DNA of 64,000 nucleotides from positions 1,675,257 through 1,739,256 of the forward strand of contig JAJEKV010000042.1 of assembly GCA_021234155.1 (NCBI GenBank), read 5' to 3'. Position 1 is the first letter of the stretch. Each line of letters starts with the position of its first letter. The translations under genes were made by a program, and so were the position numbers. This DNA comes from Isoetes taiwanensis (taxonomy: Eukaryota > Streptophyta > Lycopodiopsida > Isoetales > Isoetaceae). The notes under the pieces were generated by a model, which was given only the letters and a program-made list of their open reading frames with translations, did not search any database and was not told where the DNA came from. Positions 22,120 to 32,599 of the stretch are shown here, piece by piece.

Positions 22120-22295
22120 AAATTGGGCGCCCGCCCAATTTCAGACCATCCGACACCGAAGTTTTTTCGTGGACCAATTTCCTGAACGGGTCGCAAATAG
22201 GGCGGGCGCCCAATTTGCACTCGTTCAGAGAAATTGGGCACCCGCCCAATTTGAAAAGAGTGTCAACAGTTTGAAATTAGGCGGGCGCCCAATTT
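22120..22295 (+). repeat. cluster of four interrupted palindromes in an intron
   Basis: Copies at 22120-22141, 22195-22216, 22231-22252 and 22274-22295 alternate between CC and GG spacers, that is, in orientation. All are inside one intron-like gap of the minus-strand gene. Confidence 0.8.
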
Positions 22296-23496
22296 AGAAG
22301 TGGTGGATAGCACGGACTGTCAGAAATAATGGTGATAGTGCACTCACAGAATAAGCTCCACCGACGGAGTGCCCGCGTTTGCCCTTTTTAGGCTTCCCAT
22401 AGAATGCCCACTGGTTTCGAAGCTGCTGAATTTCTTCGAAGAATACTTCTTCGTGTATAGTCTTCTTTGTTATGTCATTATTCTCCGGCCGACACCTAAC
22501 GTATTCGATTCTTTGGAGATTTCCTGCGGGACTCGCATTTCCTTTTGGCATAGAAAAGAATATCGGGCTTCTGCCAAGTGCTTCCTTTCAGGAGGCCATG
22601 CCAAAGCTTGTGTGACAAGCAGTTGAGCAACCGTGGTCGTATGGTTGCCATTTACAATCCAAAATTCTGCATTTTGCAGGTCCTCTGCCTTCTTCCACTT
22701 AATTGCTCGCCTCGCCTGCGTGGATCGAGCGGCGCGACATCAAGACGAGGGAGGGTGCATCCGATGGTCGATAAACGATTCGTAGAGAGTGTCCAAGTGC
22801 TCGGACTTATGACCCTACAAGTCATATTTGCGGGGCTTTATGCATCTTGAACACATCGACTTCAATCTCGAAGCCCACTCCCAGAGGGTAGATTCTCTCC
22901 CTGTGCTTGATGCTTGCTATGGCGCTCTGTGACAAATCATGTCTGCTCTCCTGTGTGACGTCGCCACCAAATGGAGTGAACTTCACGATCTGCCGGTTAG
23001 TCTCCCGTTCTTCAGACGAAGAAGCAGACAAAGACTCCCTCTCCGAACTATTTGGGCTCTGTGGTGAGATGTCCCGCTTGCGCCTCTTGGACGGACCACC
23101 TAAATCTTTTCCTCTGCGCTTAGAGGGTTCCTCTTCAGACGACTGTTCCTCTTCTGCACTCACCTGGAGTGACCTTGCTGTTCTCGACATTCCACCGAAT
23201 ACAAGTTTAGGGGCAGCTTTACGGGGAATAGCTGTAGCAGGTGTCCTCGCCTTCTTTGCTGCTGTCTCAGTCTCCATGGGCGCTGGCGCCTGCGCTTGTG
23301 CTGTCTCACTCTTCTTGTATCTAGACTTAAGCCACTTACTATCGTATACTTTAGGTTGGTTTTTGCCACGATACTCGTGAGCGATTGCTTTCGACCTGCT
23401 CGCATTTGTGTTCTAATATCCATCACCGACAACAGTAGTAGCCATCCAAGATATCAGTTCTTGATTTGATGTCCGAGCGCTCTAAATTTTCATATG

Positions 23497-23940
23497 AGTC
23501 TAGCGCCCATCCTTTATGAGCGCAAGAATGTGGGCTTTCCTTTATACTTGCGTTCATCATACATGGCTCGTATTTAGAAAGTGGAACTTTATAACGGATT
23601 TAAAGTCCGATCTCACGGTGTCTTCAACATCGATGAGGAAGTCATCGTTGTTCGGCGAGACCTCCATGTCGATGACGATACCCGCCGAAGTTCATTTTTC
23701 CGTCCCTCTCTTGCCAAAGAAAAGCAAAAGATCCTTGAGGTGGTTTGTCCGGAACCCGGGATGAATATTGCCTATCTCTATGCACGGACCCATTCCTCAA
23801 AGAACCGTCAAAACTTCATGGGGCACTACGGATGCCAAAGAAACAGTTCTTTCTCTTCTTCTGTTCTTGCATCCTCTCTTGCACTCTGCAAATTTGGGTG
23901 CGGGACCGGGAACCCGAGCAGTCTGCTTTGTTCGCGCCAT
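23497..23940 (-). CDS. small protein with histone H3 N-terminal tail, copy 1
   Basis: The ATG at 23940 in a good initiation context (ATT-ATG-GCG) gives MARTKQTAR, identical to residues 1-8 of mature histone H3 plus Met, then VPGPAPKF instead of KSTGGKAPR, then a basic stretch CKNRRRER. The first frame stops at 23797. Comparison with copy 2 shows the protein should continue in another frame (VVPHEVLTVAEEWVW…), so a frameshift sits at the CAG-rich site near 23890-23860. The rest has no recognised domain. The promoter side carries the palindrome array at 23.98-24.4 kb. The methyltransferase-like gene follows on the same strand. Confidence 0.55.
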
Positions 23941-23978
23941 AATAATTCCTGCAGAACGGAAAGTAGTGTTAGTACTTG

Positions 23979-24400
23979 GGAGACTTGGGGCTGAAGAGAC
24001 GGTTGTATCATAGAGGCCAAATTGGGCGCCCGCCCAATTTGGCCGGATCCCTACGCACACCAAATTGGGCGCCCGCCCAATTTACTCCGGCTCAACTCAT
24101 GGTGAGACTTGGGGCTGAGGAGACGTTGCATCATAGAGGCCAAATTGGGCGCCCGCCCAATTTGGTGGATCCCACAAGACACCAAATTGGGCCACCAATT
24201 TACTCCCGCCTCAACTCATGGTGAGACTTGGGGCTGAGGAGACGGTTGCATCATAGAGGCCAATTGGGCGCTGGCCCAATTTGGTGGGATCTTCACACAC
24301 CAAATTTGGCGCCCGCCCAATTTACTCCTGCCCAAGTCTACCATCCAAGGAAGTCGCGGTTGTCGGGATGAGTAAATTGGGGCCCCACCAATTTGGTGTG
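23979..24400 (+). repeat. tandem array of about 120-bp units with paired palindromes, copy 1
   Basis: GAGACTTGGGGCTGA recurs at 23979, 24103 and 24222. Each unit carries two palindromes, for example 24019-24040 (arms extended to GGCCAAATTGGGCG, 14 bp), 24062-24083 and 24142-24163, with degraded ones near 24182, 24262, 24301 and 24373. The array lies upstream of the H3-tail-like gene (minus). Confidence 0.85.
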
Positions 24401-24946
24401 AGGGAGAAGTTCTTTCATCGCCTTGAGAGTGTAGTTAAGATACCCCTCATGATGGAAGGGTAGCCTCTTTGGAGAAAAAGGCCAATGTTGTGCAAAATGA
24501 AAGCCCCTCAGGGAAGCAATTGGGTGCCCTATGAAGTTCTGCACACAGGTATGCATTTGTGGGGACCAGTGAGGCATCTAGAAGATGTTAATTTGTCAGC
24601 CACAGCCCAATTTCCTCTAAGCAAAAGTGGGATACTCAATCAGGCAGGCGCTCAAGTTTATATTAAGATAGTAGTCCAGCTTACCTTTGCCTCCTGTGGT
24701 GGGGCGAGATGCCATCAACTGCTAAGATTCCTTGGTGTACAGGGGTTCCCAGGCGATAGGACAATGAACAGAGGAAGGCGCCAACAGGATGGCGACAAGC
24801 GGCCGAGAAACACAAGGCGCCAAGTGCTCGATCCGAAGCCGACAGCTGGTTCGGGAGTATAGTGCGGCGACAGGATAGGGATGAGAATGACTTTCGTGGG
24901 TAAAAAATATGAAGGCGACAGTGTTAAGCGGGAGGAGTAAAGCCAA
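24338..24946 (-). other. possible small minus-strand gene(s), copy 1
   Basis: Two short open frames exist (24577-24338, MPHWSPQMHTCVQN…, 79 codons, and 24946-24722). Between them, at about 24703, an ATG reads MASRPTTGGK before GTAAGC, a good splice donor. All are kept in copy 2. The opposite strand is also open (24485-24862), so which strand codes is not clear. No domain recognised. Confidence 0.25.
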
Positions 24947-24949
24947 AGA

Positions 24950-26000
24950 AGCTACCGCAATTTTCTAAAAACTGCAATGAGGAGAATGAGGGGCTTTTAA
25001 AGGGTTATGGACCTTTCATGAGCGAAGACAAGTGTCGTGCATGAGAGTTTGCCCTTCAAATAAAATGGACCGTTGATGGGTTCGGAGTGGGGAATTAATT
25101 GTGGACCTTATTAATAATTGCACGGAGATTTAAATTTCAAATCCGGTCATTTAAAGCCCGCCCAAATTTAATTGAGTCATGCACGTGTCGCACGTGTTTT
25201 AGGCGGAAGTTGTGTTTAAAAGTTCCGCCAGGACATATTACTTCGAAAATTAGAAGGGACATTTAACTTTCAAAATAGGGGAAATTACATTCAAATTTTG
25301 AGGGGAATTTGTGTTTAAATGTAAATGCGCTTCAAACCTCGTTGTCTTTCTCGCACCGCTGCTCGTTTGGCTACTATCTTTTCTTCAAGACATAAAACAT
25401 CTTCAGCATTCATACTCATGGCCACGAAATCTCCAAAGGTTTGTCTTTGCTCCTCGTTTTATTCGCCATAGCTCGATGTGTAATTGTTGCAAATGTAATC
25501 CCAGAAGGGATGTAATCATTCACGCCTTTCCATTCCGGCCGTTTCATTCGCACCTCTTCAAGCACGCCTGTTCATTCACACCTCTTCATTCACTTTGTTC
25601 ATTCACACCTCTTCATTCACGCCTTTTCGATGGCGCCTGTTGATTTACTCCTCATCATTCACCGGGGTGGTAGTTCGGTCACATTTTTGAAGTTTGGACT
25701 TCGACAGCTATTGTCACATTAAAATTGGTGTGCAGGAATTGTGTGCTCTCTTTGTTTTTCTCCATGCTCGTTTGTTTGCCCCCAGTCCACCCTTGTTTGT
25801 AGTCAGGTCCTTCCAATACTCGATTGTATTTGTTTTGGTAGGTCAATGATAAATTCCACTTAGGTGTGCAGTCCAACCCTCCCCCTTTCAATCGAAGGGG
25901 GTTCTTTTAGTGTCTGCCTCCTTCAGTTTCATCTACAGAAAGGGACAAATTGGGCGGTCGGCCAGATTATCCCTTTGTGTAGATGACCAGATAGGTGAAA
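24950..26000. other. spacer with simple repeats
   Basis: There is no supported gene. Tandem TTCATTCACACCTC / TTCATTCACGCCTG units lie at about 25506-25625. The same block recurs at 46612-46728 in the second copy. Confidence 0.5.
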
Positions 26001-26007
26001 CTGGGCG

Positions 26008-26520
26008 GGTATCTCAAGTTGTGCCTATTGTGCCTATTCTCAAGTTGTCACTCGAATGTGTTTTCTCTATATTGACTAAATTGGGCGGTAGAGTCTTCGC
26101 CTACTTTTTCTTTCTTCTACAACCACGACCAAATTGGGCGGGCGCCCAATTTGTACGCGGACATGGCCTGTTCAGAGCGAGAACCTTTTTTTGTACCCAT
26201 TGTGAGGCTGACTGCATCAATACTAACCTTATATAAGCGCCTCATTCGGTTCAAGTATCTCAAGTTGTGCCTATTGTGCCTATTCTCAAGTTGTCACTCG
26301 AATGTGTCTTCTCTATGGCAGCTAAATTGGGTGGGCGCCGAGTCTCTGCCTTCTTTACAGTTCTTCTACAACCACGACCAAATTGGGCGCCCAATTTGTC
26401 CGCGGTCATGGCCTGTTCAGAGCGAGAACCTTTGTTTGTACCCATTGTGAGACTGACTGCATCAATACTAACCTTATATAAGCGCCTCATTCGGTTCAAA
26501 TTGGGCGGCCGCCCAATTTG
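26008..26520 (+). promoter_or_regulatory. duplicated promoter-like module of about 245 bp, copy 1
   Basis: ATCTCAAGTTGTGCCTATTG recurs at about 26012 and 26258. Each unit holds internal palindromes (26131-26152; 26381 onward) and ends with CTTATATAAGCGCCTCATTC, a TATA box at about 26229 and 26473. The second unit ends in a perfect palindrome CAAATTGGGCGG/CCGCCCAATTTG (about 26497-26520) directly before the DUF7869-like gene, so this is probably that gene's promoter. Confidence 0.55.
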
Positions 26521-29500
26521 CAACAAGGGGGATCTAAAGACCTCATAGGTAAAAAAGGGCACCCGCCCAATTTCATTGTCCGTGTAACCATTGAATGGCC
26601 ATCCCCCCATGTCCTTTGCATTGCTTTCTCGTCTTCCTTACTCGATTTTAACACTACTGAAATCCTTGTGCAGGTTGTGTATCTCTTCCTTAATAAACAT
26701 CTAGTAGCAAAGGGAGTTGTGGGGCAAATGACACAATGCCACTTCAAGGAGATATTGAATGGAGTAGTGAGCGTAGGTGTGGAGGAAGTGTTCGAAGGCC
26801 ACCATACCCTTCCTTGGCCAACTCCAAATGCAAACACAATAGCAGAAGCCAGGGGCTCATTCGTTCTCTGGAGAAGTGAAGATGCTCGTGAGTCGTCTGC
26901 TAATGACGTCCCCAGCAAAAGACAGCGGACAAAGGTGGGAAAGGAGACCCGCTGACAAGATATACCCTTCTTGAAAAGGATTGTGAGATATGGCACTCCT
27001 GCGACTCCATTATCGCCGGAAAGGGATTCATATTTTCACCGCCCCGATGATGCGCTTTTGTGACCGGTTGGTTTCAAGTTTGTGGGAGTATTCAGAATCG
27101 AAGGTTTCCCTTCCCTTTCTGAAGTGAACATCCGTTGCCAAGGTTGCTTGGTTTGCCGCGAAAGGGATGCTCGTGAGATGGAGCAATGACCTCGTCCATG
27201 TTGATGGAGTAAAGGTCTCGGAGATATTGACCGCAACACCGCAACAGGAAGCAGATATTGTGTCCAGCCAGGGGAGCTCAGAGCATCAGAAGCACCCAAA
27301 TTATGAGAAACGACATTACACTTTTCATTCCCGACAGCCCAGGAAGGTTGTAAGGCCACCAAAGCTTGCTCGTCTCACCACTCAGAATGCTATCCTCGCC
27401 TGGGAGGACCTTGTGTTGCAAGAATAGGTGTTGCGCCAAGTTCTCTACGAATCAAGTTGTTAGCATGCTTAAAGGAATTCCTTGCCATGAAATCAAGTGA
27501 TAGGGTTACTTTTGTTTATGACATGTTCGCCAACAACATGAAAGGTCAAGAGTGGGGGACGACTAGTGCCGCAAGGGAATCTCGCTTTTGCGAAAAGGGC
27601 GTGGTACCTTGGTCTCGGGATCTCAAAGTCGGCGTGATCTGAAATGGAAGGCCCAATTTCTTGAGGGTGCACGCAAGGTCAACATGATAACCGTGGCACC
27701 TTGAAGCCTCGCCTCGACGCTGGCATGTGAGGCCGTGTTTTCCATGTTTGTGAGGGAGAACGGTGAATCCTTGCCCCACCGCAGCAGGAGAAACGAGGAG
27801 GGGATAAGAGAGAACGCCGTGAAGTTGCCTCGCAATGTTTACTTAAGTCCAAAGATTCTAGAAGAGGTTAATGCAGAGGTTGTGGCATTGATCGGCAAGA
27901 AGGTATCACCGATGTGTTTTCATAGAACGTGGAGGCGGAGCTTCAGGGATGTCTTAAAAGATCGCGAAAGAAAATTGCATTCTCCAAATGCGATACATGT
28001 GAGATGATCCGCATAAAGTTATCAAGACCAAAGATGAAGGAGAGAGGAGGATGCCGCATGATGAAAGAAGAGCGATAGATCGGAGCAGCCTCGTGGTCGC
28101 ATTACAAGATCGGGTCGTGGAGATTATACTCCCATGTGTATCCCGCCAATATCTTTGTATTATTCACGACAAAATGGATCAAGCGAAAACAATGATTCCA
28201 AAATTGCAACAATCTATGAAGTCTCTCTGGAGACTTGACAAGCTCAAAACTACATTGACTGGTGCATTGACTCATGGTCATGGAAATGGATCCTATGGAA
28301 ATTTTGCCCTGGACTTATGGCCAGATGACTCTAACTTCCATGTAGGTTCTTTGAATAGCATCTTGAAGAGATTAGAGATGGGGCACGAGTATGCAGGAGG
28401 CCACCTGTCAGTGCCTGAATCATCTGCTCCAAAATGGGTGTCCTCCTTGCGAGACACCACGGCCTTGGGGTCAAAGTTGTCACTATCCAATAACAGCATA
28501 CCTGCTAATTTGCCACAGGCTGAGGGATCATCATTGAAGCCTCTGCCCAAGATACTTTATTTGCAGCTGGACAATGCATCTGGACAGAACAAGAATAGGT
28601 ATGTCTTCTCCTATCTTTCTTACCTAGTATATCTTGGTGTGTTTGAAGAGATTGAGCTAGGGTTCATGATGCCCGGTCATACACATGATGATATCGATGC
28701 CTTGTTTGGTAACTTCTCTACATCTTTAAAGAAGGCTGAGGTGCTCACAATGCCAGAACTACTGTATGAATTCCACAAATGCAACTTGAATACACCTGTG
28801 CCCTATGTTGTTGACAAAGTTCCGGATTGGAAGGGTTTTATAGAAGGCTACATACCAGATGGGGATGATAGATTGACAGGTCATACCACCCCTCTAACTT
28901 TCAGATTCGCTATGAATGGTGATTGGCCAGTCATGTATTACAAAACTCGACCCACTTACTTGGATTGGTTGCCTGCTGGTGGAATAAAGATGTGGAAAGA
29001 AAAAGAGGACGGGAAGCCCATGATGCCAGTTGGATATCCTAAGCTGCTTCCTCCCAAGAAATCGGTGAAGGACCTTGGCCTCCTGCGAAACAGTATCCAC
29101 AAGCATATATTGCATTGGGTTGCTTGTTCAACTAGTAACAAGGGAGTGCGAATTTTTAGAGGGTTTTTTTTGGAAGGGTTTAGAGCGTTTTTTAGATTGT
29201 CACATCAAATTTTGCTTTTGCCATTGGTGTAGAAGATGCAATTGAAGACTCCATACTATAGAAAATAACACTGCATTAAAGTTATGTAGAAGTAGTTTAA
29301 AGTAAACTATGGAAGACAAAATACTATAATCCATGTTATGAAAACCTAGACGACATGAAGTCCTCATCCTTCTTCACACTCGTCATCTACAAGTACACAA
29401 CGCCTACGTCTTCTTTCCTTATGAACTGGAGATTCCCTTTTTGACAAAACTGAAGCCATTGATTCTGCATACACAGGAAGAATGCTAATACGTTAAAAAG

Positions 29501-29555
29501 GATAAGTAGTACTACCATAATTGCTAAATATTTACAAAGAGAAATAATCAACGTA

Positions 29556-32552
29556 CTATGAAGGTTCTTCATCTTCCTCTGCCAGTTCGTCATCTGAATC
29601 CTCGGAAAGCTCGTAATTCTTCTCATCATACTTTTTTAAACCACTTGCAAGGGCTGAAAGACGAGATGCATTTACATGTTCCACTAACATTCTATCATTG
29701 TCTAACCCATAGCAATGACGAGATAAAACAGCAGATGCTACTATTGCTGAACCCGTTCCACTAAGCAAGTCCAATACAAGGCCTTCTCTTGGACTAAAAT
29801 TCTCAATAATGAACTCCATGAACGAAATAGACTTCTCGGTGGATTTCCTACCTGTGGTAGTAGGGCTTGCAGTAAGCTTACTGCCGTCCATAAAGAAATG
29901 AGCAAGTGATTGCTTAGAGAGTGTTAGACGTTTGTCTGAAATGGACAAATATTAATAAAACATAAAATGAGATATATTAAAATTAAGAAACACATGAAAT
30001 CAATATACATGAGATACGATAGTTTAAAATAAGATAGATAAAAAAAGAAAATCACTTACTTGAGAAATGAACATTGTCTTGGATGCTTGGAGAGGTGCCC
30101 TTTCTAAATCAAACAGTTACAAGCAAGACATTGCTTGTAAACTTTCCAAATCTGTCCTTCATGTATCCAAAAGGTTCTTTCTGGTGCAAAAAGTAAGTTC
30201 TGAAGGTCTCCAAGCATTTTAATCTTGCCTCTTTCTCTACTGTCCTTGCTTGTTCAACCGAACAAATAGAAACCAACCAACCATCATCATCAAGGCATAA
30301 TGTCCCAAATGAGAAAGCTGCTTGAATTAAAGAAGTATTGCATACGTTCCATGGTGGAATCTCAAAAATACCTCAAAGGCATGTTATTTGTAGGGAAATC
30401 AATAATAACTAAGTCAAATCCCCAATCTCTGACATTACCACTTCTCTTATACTCATGTGGCTTCCTAGCATGCCTTTTTGCAAATTCTCTAACGTCTTGA
30501 AAAACTGGAGCATCGATCTTCTTTGAATATTGTTCATAGGCACGCAAAATGTCTCCACAATGCAATTCAAGCGAGGTGTTGGAGACCACCTTGGAAATGT
30601 CGAAAGGGTGGACATCTTCCTCAGCATCGGCTAAATCCAGATCGATTGTTGTACCAGCTGCCACACGTGTAACACGGTGTCACATGGTTGTAAGAAATCA
30701 ATACGTACATGAATGCAAAGAAATAATGATAATTATTTACCAGAAATTTCTTGTGACTTCTCTTGCTTTCTTCTCTTTCTTTTTAGATCTCCTTTATCAA
30801 GTGGATCATCCAAACTTGTTTTTGTCTTTCCAGGTGACTCCACTTTTCTTTTAAGAGCCGGAACTTTCACATTTGCCTTATACTCCTCCTCTTCACTTAA
30901 TGGATATTCTCCAATAGCGAAATCGATCCACCAGGGACAATTTTGAATCTCATAATCACTTAGACCACCTTGCCTATCCAAGTTCCCCTTTTTTGAGTAC
31001 ATGCAATTTTCATGTGTGGACTTCCAACATTCCAATTCAGTTGGCAGGTTTGCTAAAAGTTTCTCACTGATAAGGTGTTTGTAATATCTGCAAAATTGCA
31101 CAAAAAAATTAAATGTATTCACACGAATAAAAAACTGTAGAAACTCTATTACTTATACCTGTAGGCTACTCTTCTTGAACTTCTATCAATCTCATAAGAA
31201 GACGCCATAGCCACAGTTGCAGACATGTGTTTGTGATATGGCTTGAACATAGTGGCTCTATTCTTTAATTTGAAGGCTCGGAACCAACTTTCTAAGTCAC
31301 CACCATGTGGTACTTGAATCTGCAATTGATATGTTGCAGTAGTCTCACTGAATACTTCACTAGACTTCTCCACCAAATGCTCCAACCAAACTTCCTTTTT
31401 TATCCAATCTTTGAAGCTTTTATCACCCTTAGGAATCCCGTACGTACTATGGATCGCGGACCCAGATGACATCCAATGCACCCAACGATCTCTTACGTCA
31501 TTGGGTACCTTAGCCTTCACCATCTCGAGGAGCTTTTCAATTGACAATCTAGATGTTTTGGAGTCAAAATCAGCCCTAGTAACAGCATCTAACCAACTTG
31601 TCCCCAATGCAGGATTGACAATAGCAAGCATCTTTCCCATTTTTTGAACCCATTTATCTTGAACCCTTTTTGTTGCTGCTGTACGTAAGGCGTCTTTGTC
31701 ATCACCATCTTTTGCTGCAGCCAATTCAACCGCTATCTCTTTATCCATTTGCCTCTATTTAAATCAAATAGGTGGTGTGAGCACACAATTAAGGACACTA
31801 AATTCAAAAGGGTTACTAAACAGATATGGAGTGTAACCTGAAATAGTATCTTGCAGTAAGCCAAACGTGGTAGTTGATACCATTGTTCTGTACCAGTGCT
31901 TGAAGAAGCATTATCTTTTATCTTCAATGTAGCTAGGTATTGAGGATCCAATTTGGAAAAATATTGCTCTGGATTTGCTGTTGCAATTTTGTGGACACTA
32001 TATATTGTATCCTTCATTGTGTTATGCACAACACCATCCTCATTCAACCTGAAGGCAACATAAAAACAATAAACATAATTGAATAGTGTAACGGATCCAG
32101 AATATTCAATTCACTTACTCATTAACTCTATTGAGGGCCGATATGAGTTGTTGAACATGGCACTTCTCCACATCAATGAAAGACACTTCAACACGAATGT
32201 GCCTGCGCTTCTCATAACAGAATTGATGGTTGTAACGTATCTCCTCCATCCAACCTGCTGTTCTATGATTACCATCCCAACAAAGAAACATCTTGCCTGA
32301 TAAGTCCTTCCATTCCTCAGAATCTTCAAGTTCCTTCTCGAAGTCGTCGTTGACCTCATTCCAGTAATCATCCCATTTAGAGCGAATAGAGTCAGTAACC
32401 GGAACATCACATCCCTTAATGGATTTCATGGATAACACAAATTTCCCTTTCTCAACAAACAAAATAATCAAGGTATATCTACTTCGAATTAAACTACTAA
32501 CATGACATTTCAAATAAAAACTATGTTTACCGGTGTGTCTGGTGCCCTCCAT
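29556..32552 (-). CDS. ParB-like plus DNA amino-methyltransferase gene, multi-exon
   Basis: The likely first exon at 32552 (MEGTRHTG) precedes a GT donor. The next (about 32455-32115) carries MFLCWDGNHRTAGWMEEI, the DGNHR loop of ParB/sulfiredoxin-like domains. Further exons are about 32050-31840, 31756-31160 (helical linker), 31090-30740 (NLS-like KRKRRKQEK), 30664-30110 and 29938-29556. The methyltransferase reads LHCGDILRAYEQ, FDLVIIDFPTNN (motif IV position; DFPT instead of D/N/S-P-P-Y), DDDGWLVSICSVE, then FMEFIIENFS and GLVLDLLSGTGSAIVASAV (motif I) and YGLDND. Motif IV before motif I is the beta-class order of N6-adenine/N4-cytosine enzymes. One T-run frameshift lies near 30362. The acidic C-terminus ends DEEPS. 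Confidence 0.72.
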
Positions 32553-32599
32553 AACTATGCTATAACAGATAACCAGATGGTCGAAACCGAGCTAATTCC

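Larger units (their letters stand above)
20029..23445 (-). pseudogene. ParB-like plus DNA-methyltransferase-like gene of the large element
   Basis: The gene starts at 23445 (MATTVVGDGY, then a stop in the same frame that a single C in place of T, giving CAG, would remove). The first exon is basic and serine-rich with bipartite NLS-like KRRGK and KRRKRD. Exon 2 holds AEFWIVNGNHTTTVAQLL (about 22670), like the DGNHR loop of ParB/sulfiredoxin folds. Later come a helix and strand (LNECLSAMKTIDGGGSVWVG, about 21240), NICFANSD, and LVLDFFSGGAFNRAAV…LSFETDEK (about 20650-20770), which fits SAM-binding motif I plus the following acidic strand end. Motif I near the C-terminus is the beta-class order of amino-methyltransferases. 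Introns with GT…AG ends are visible (20898-20973, about 22060-22290) and contain palindromes. A D/N/S-P-P-Y catalytic motif is not identified. The tail is acidic. Several frameshifts. Confidence 0.55.

Noticed and set aside
23979-24400. CRISPR-like array
   Set aside because: Units are about 120 bp with two palindromes each, spacers are themselves repeated, no cas genes, and the host is eukaryotic.
13692-26520. palindromes as parS-like sites for the ParB-like protein
   Set aside because: Attractive, but the ParB-like segment shows only the GNH loop and no helix-turn-helix DNA-binding domain, so there is no direct support.
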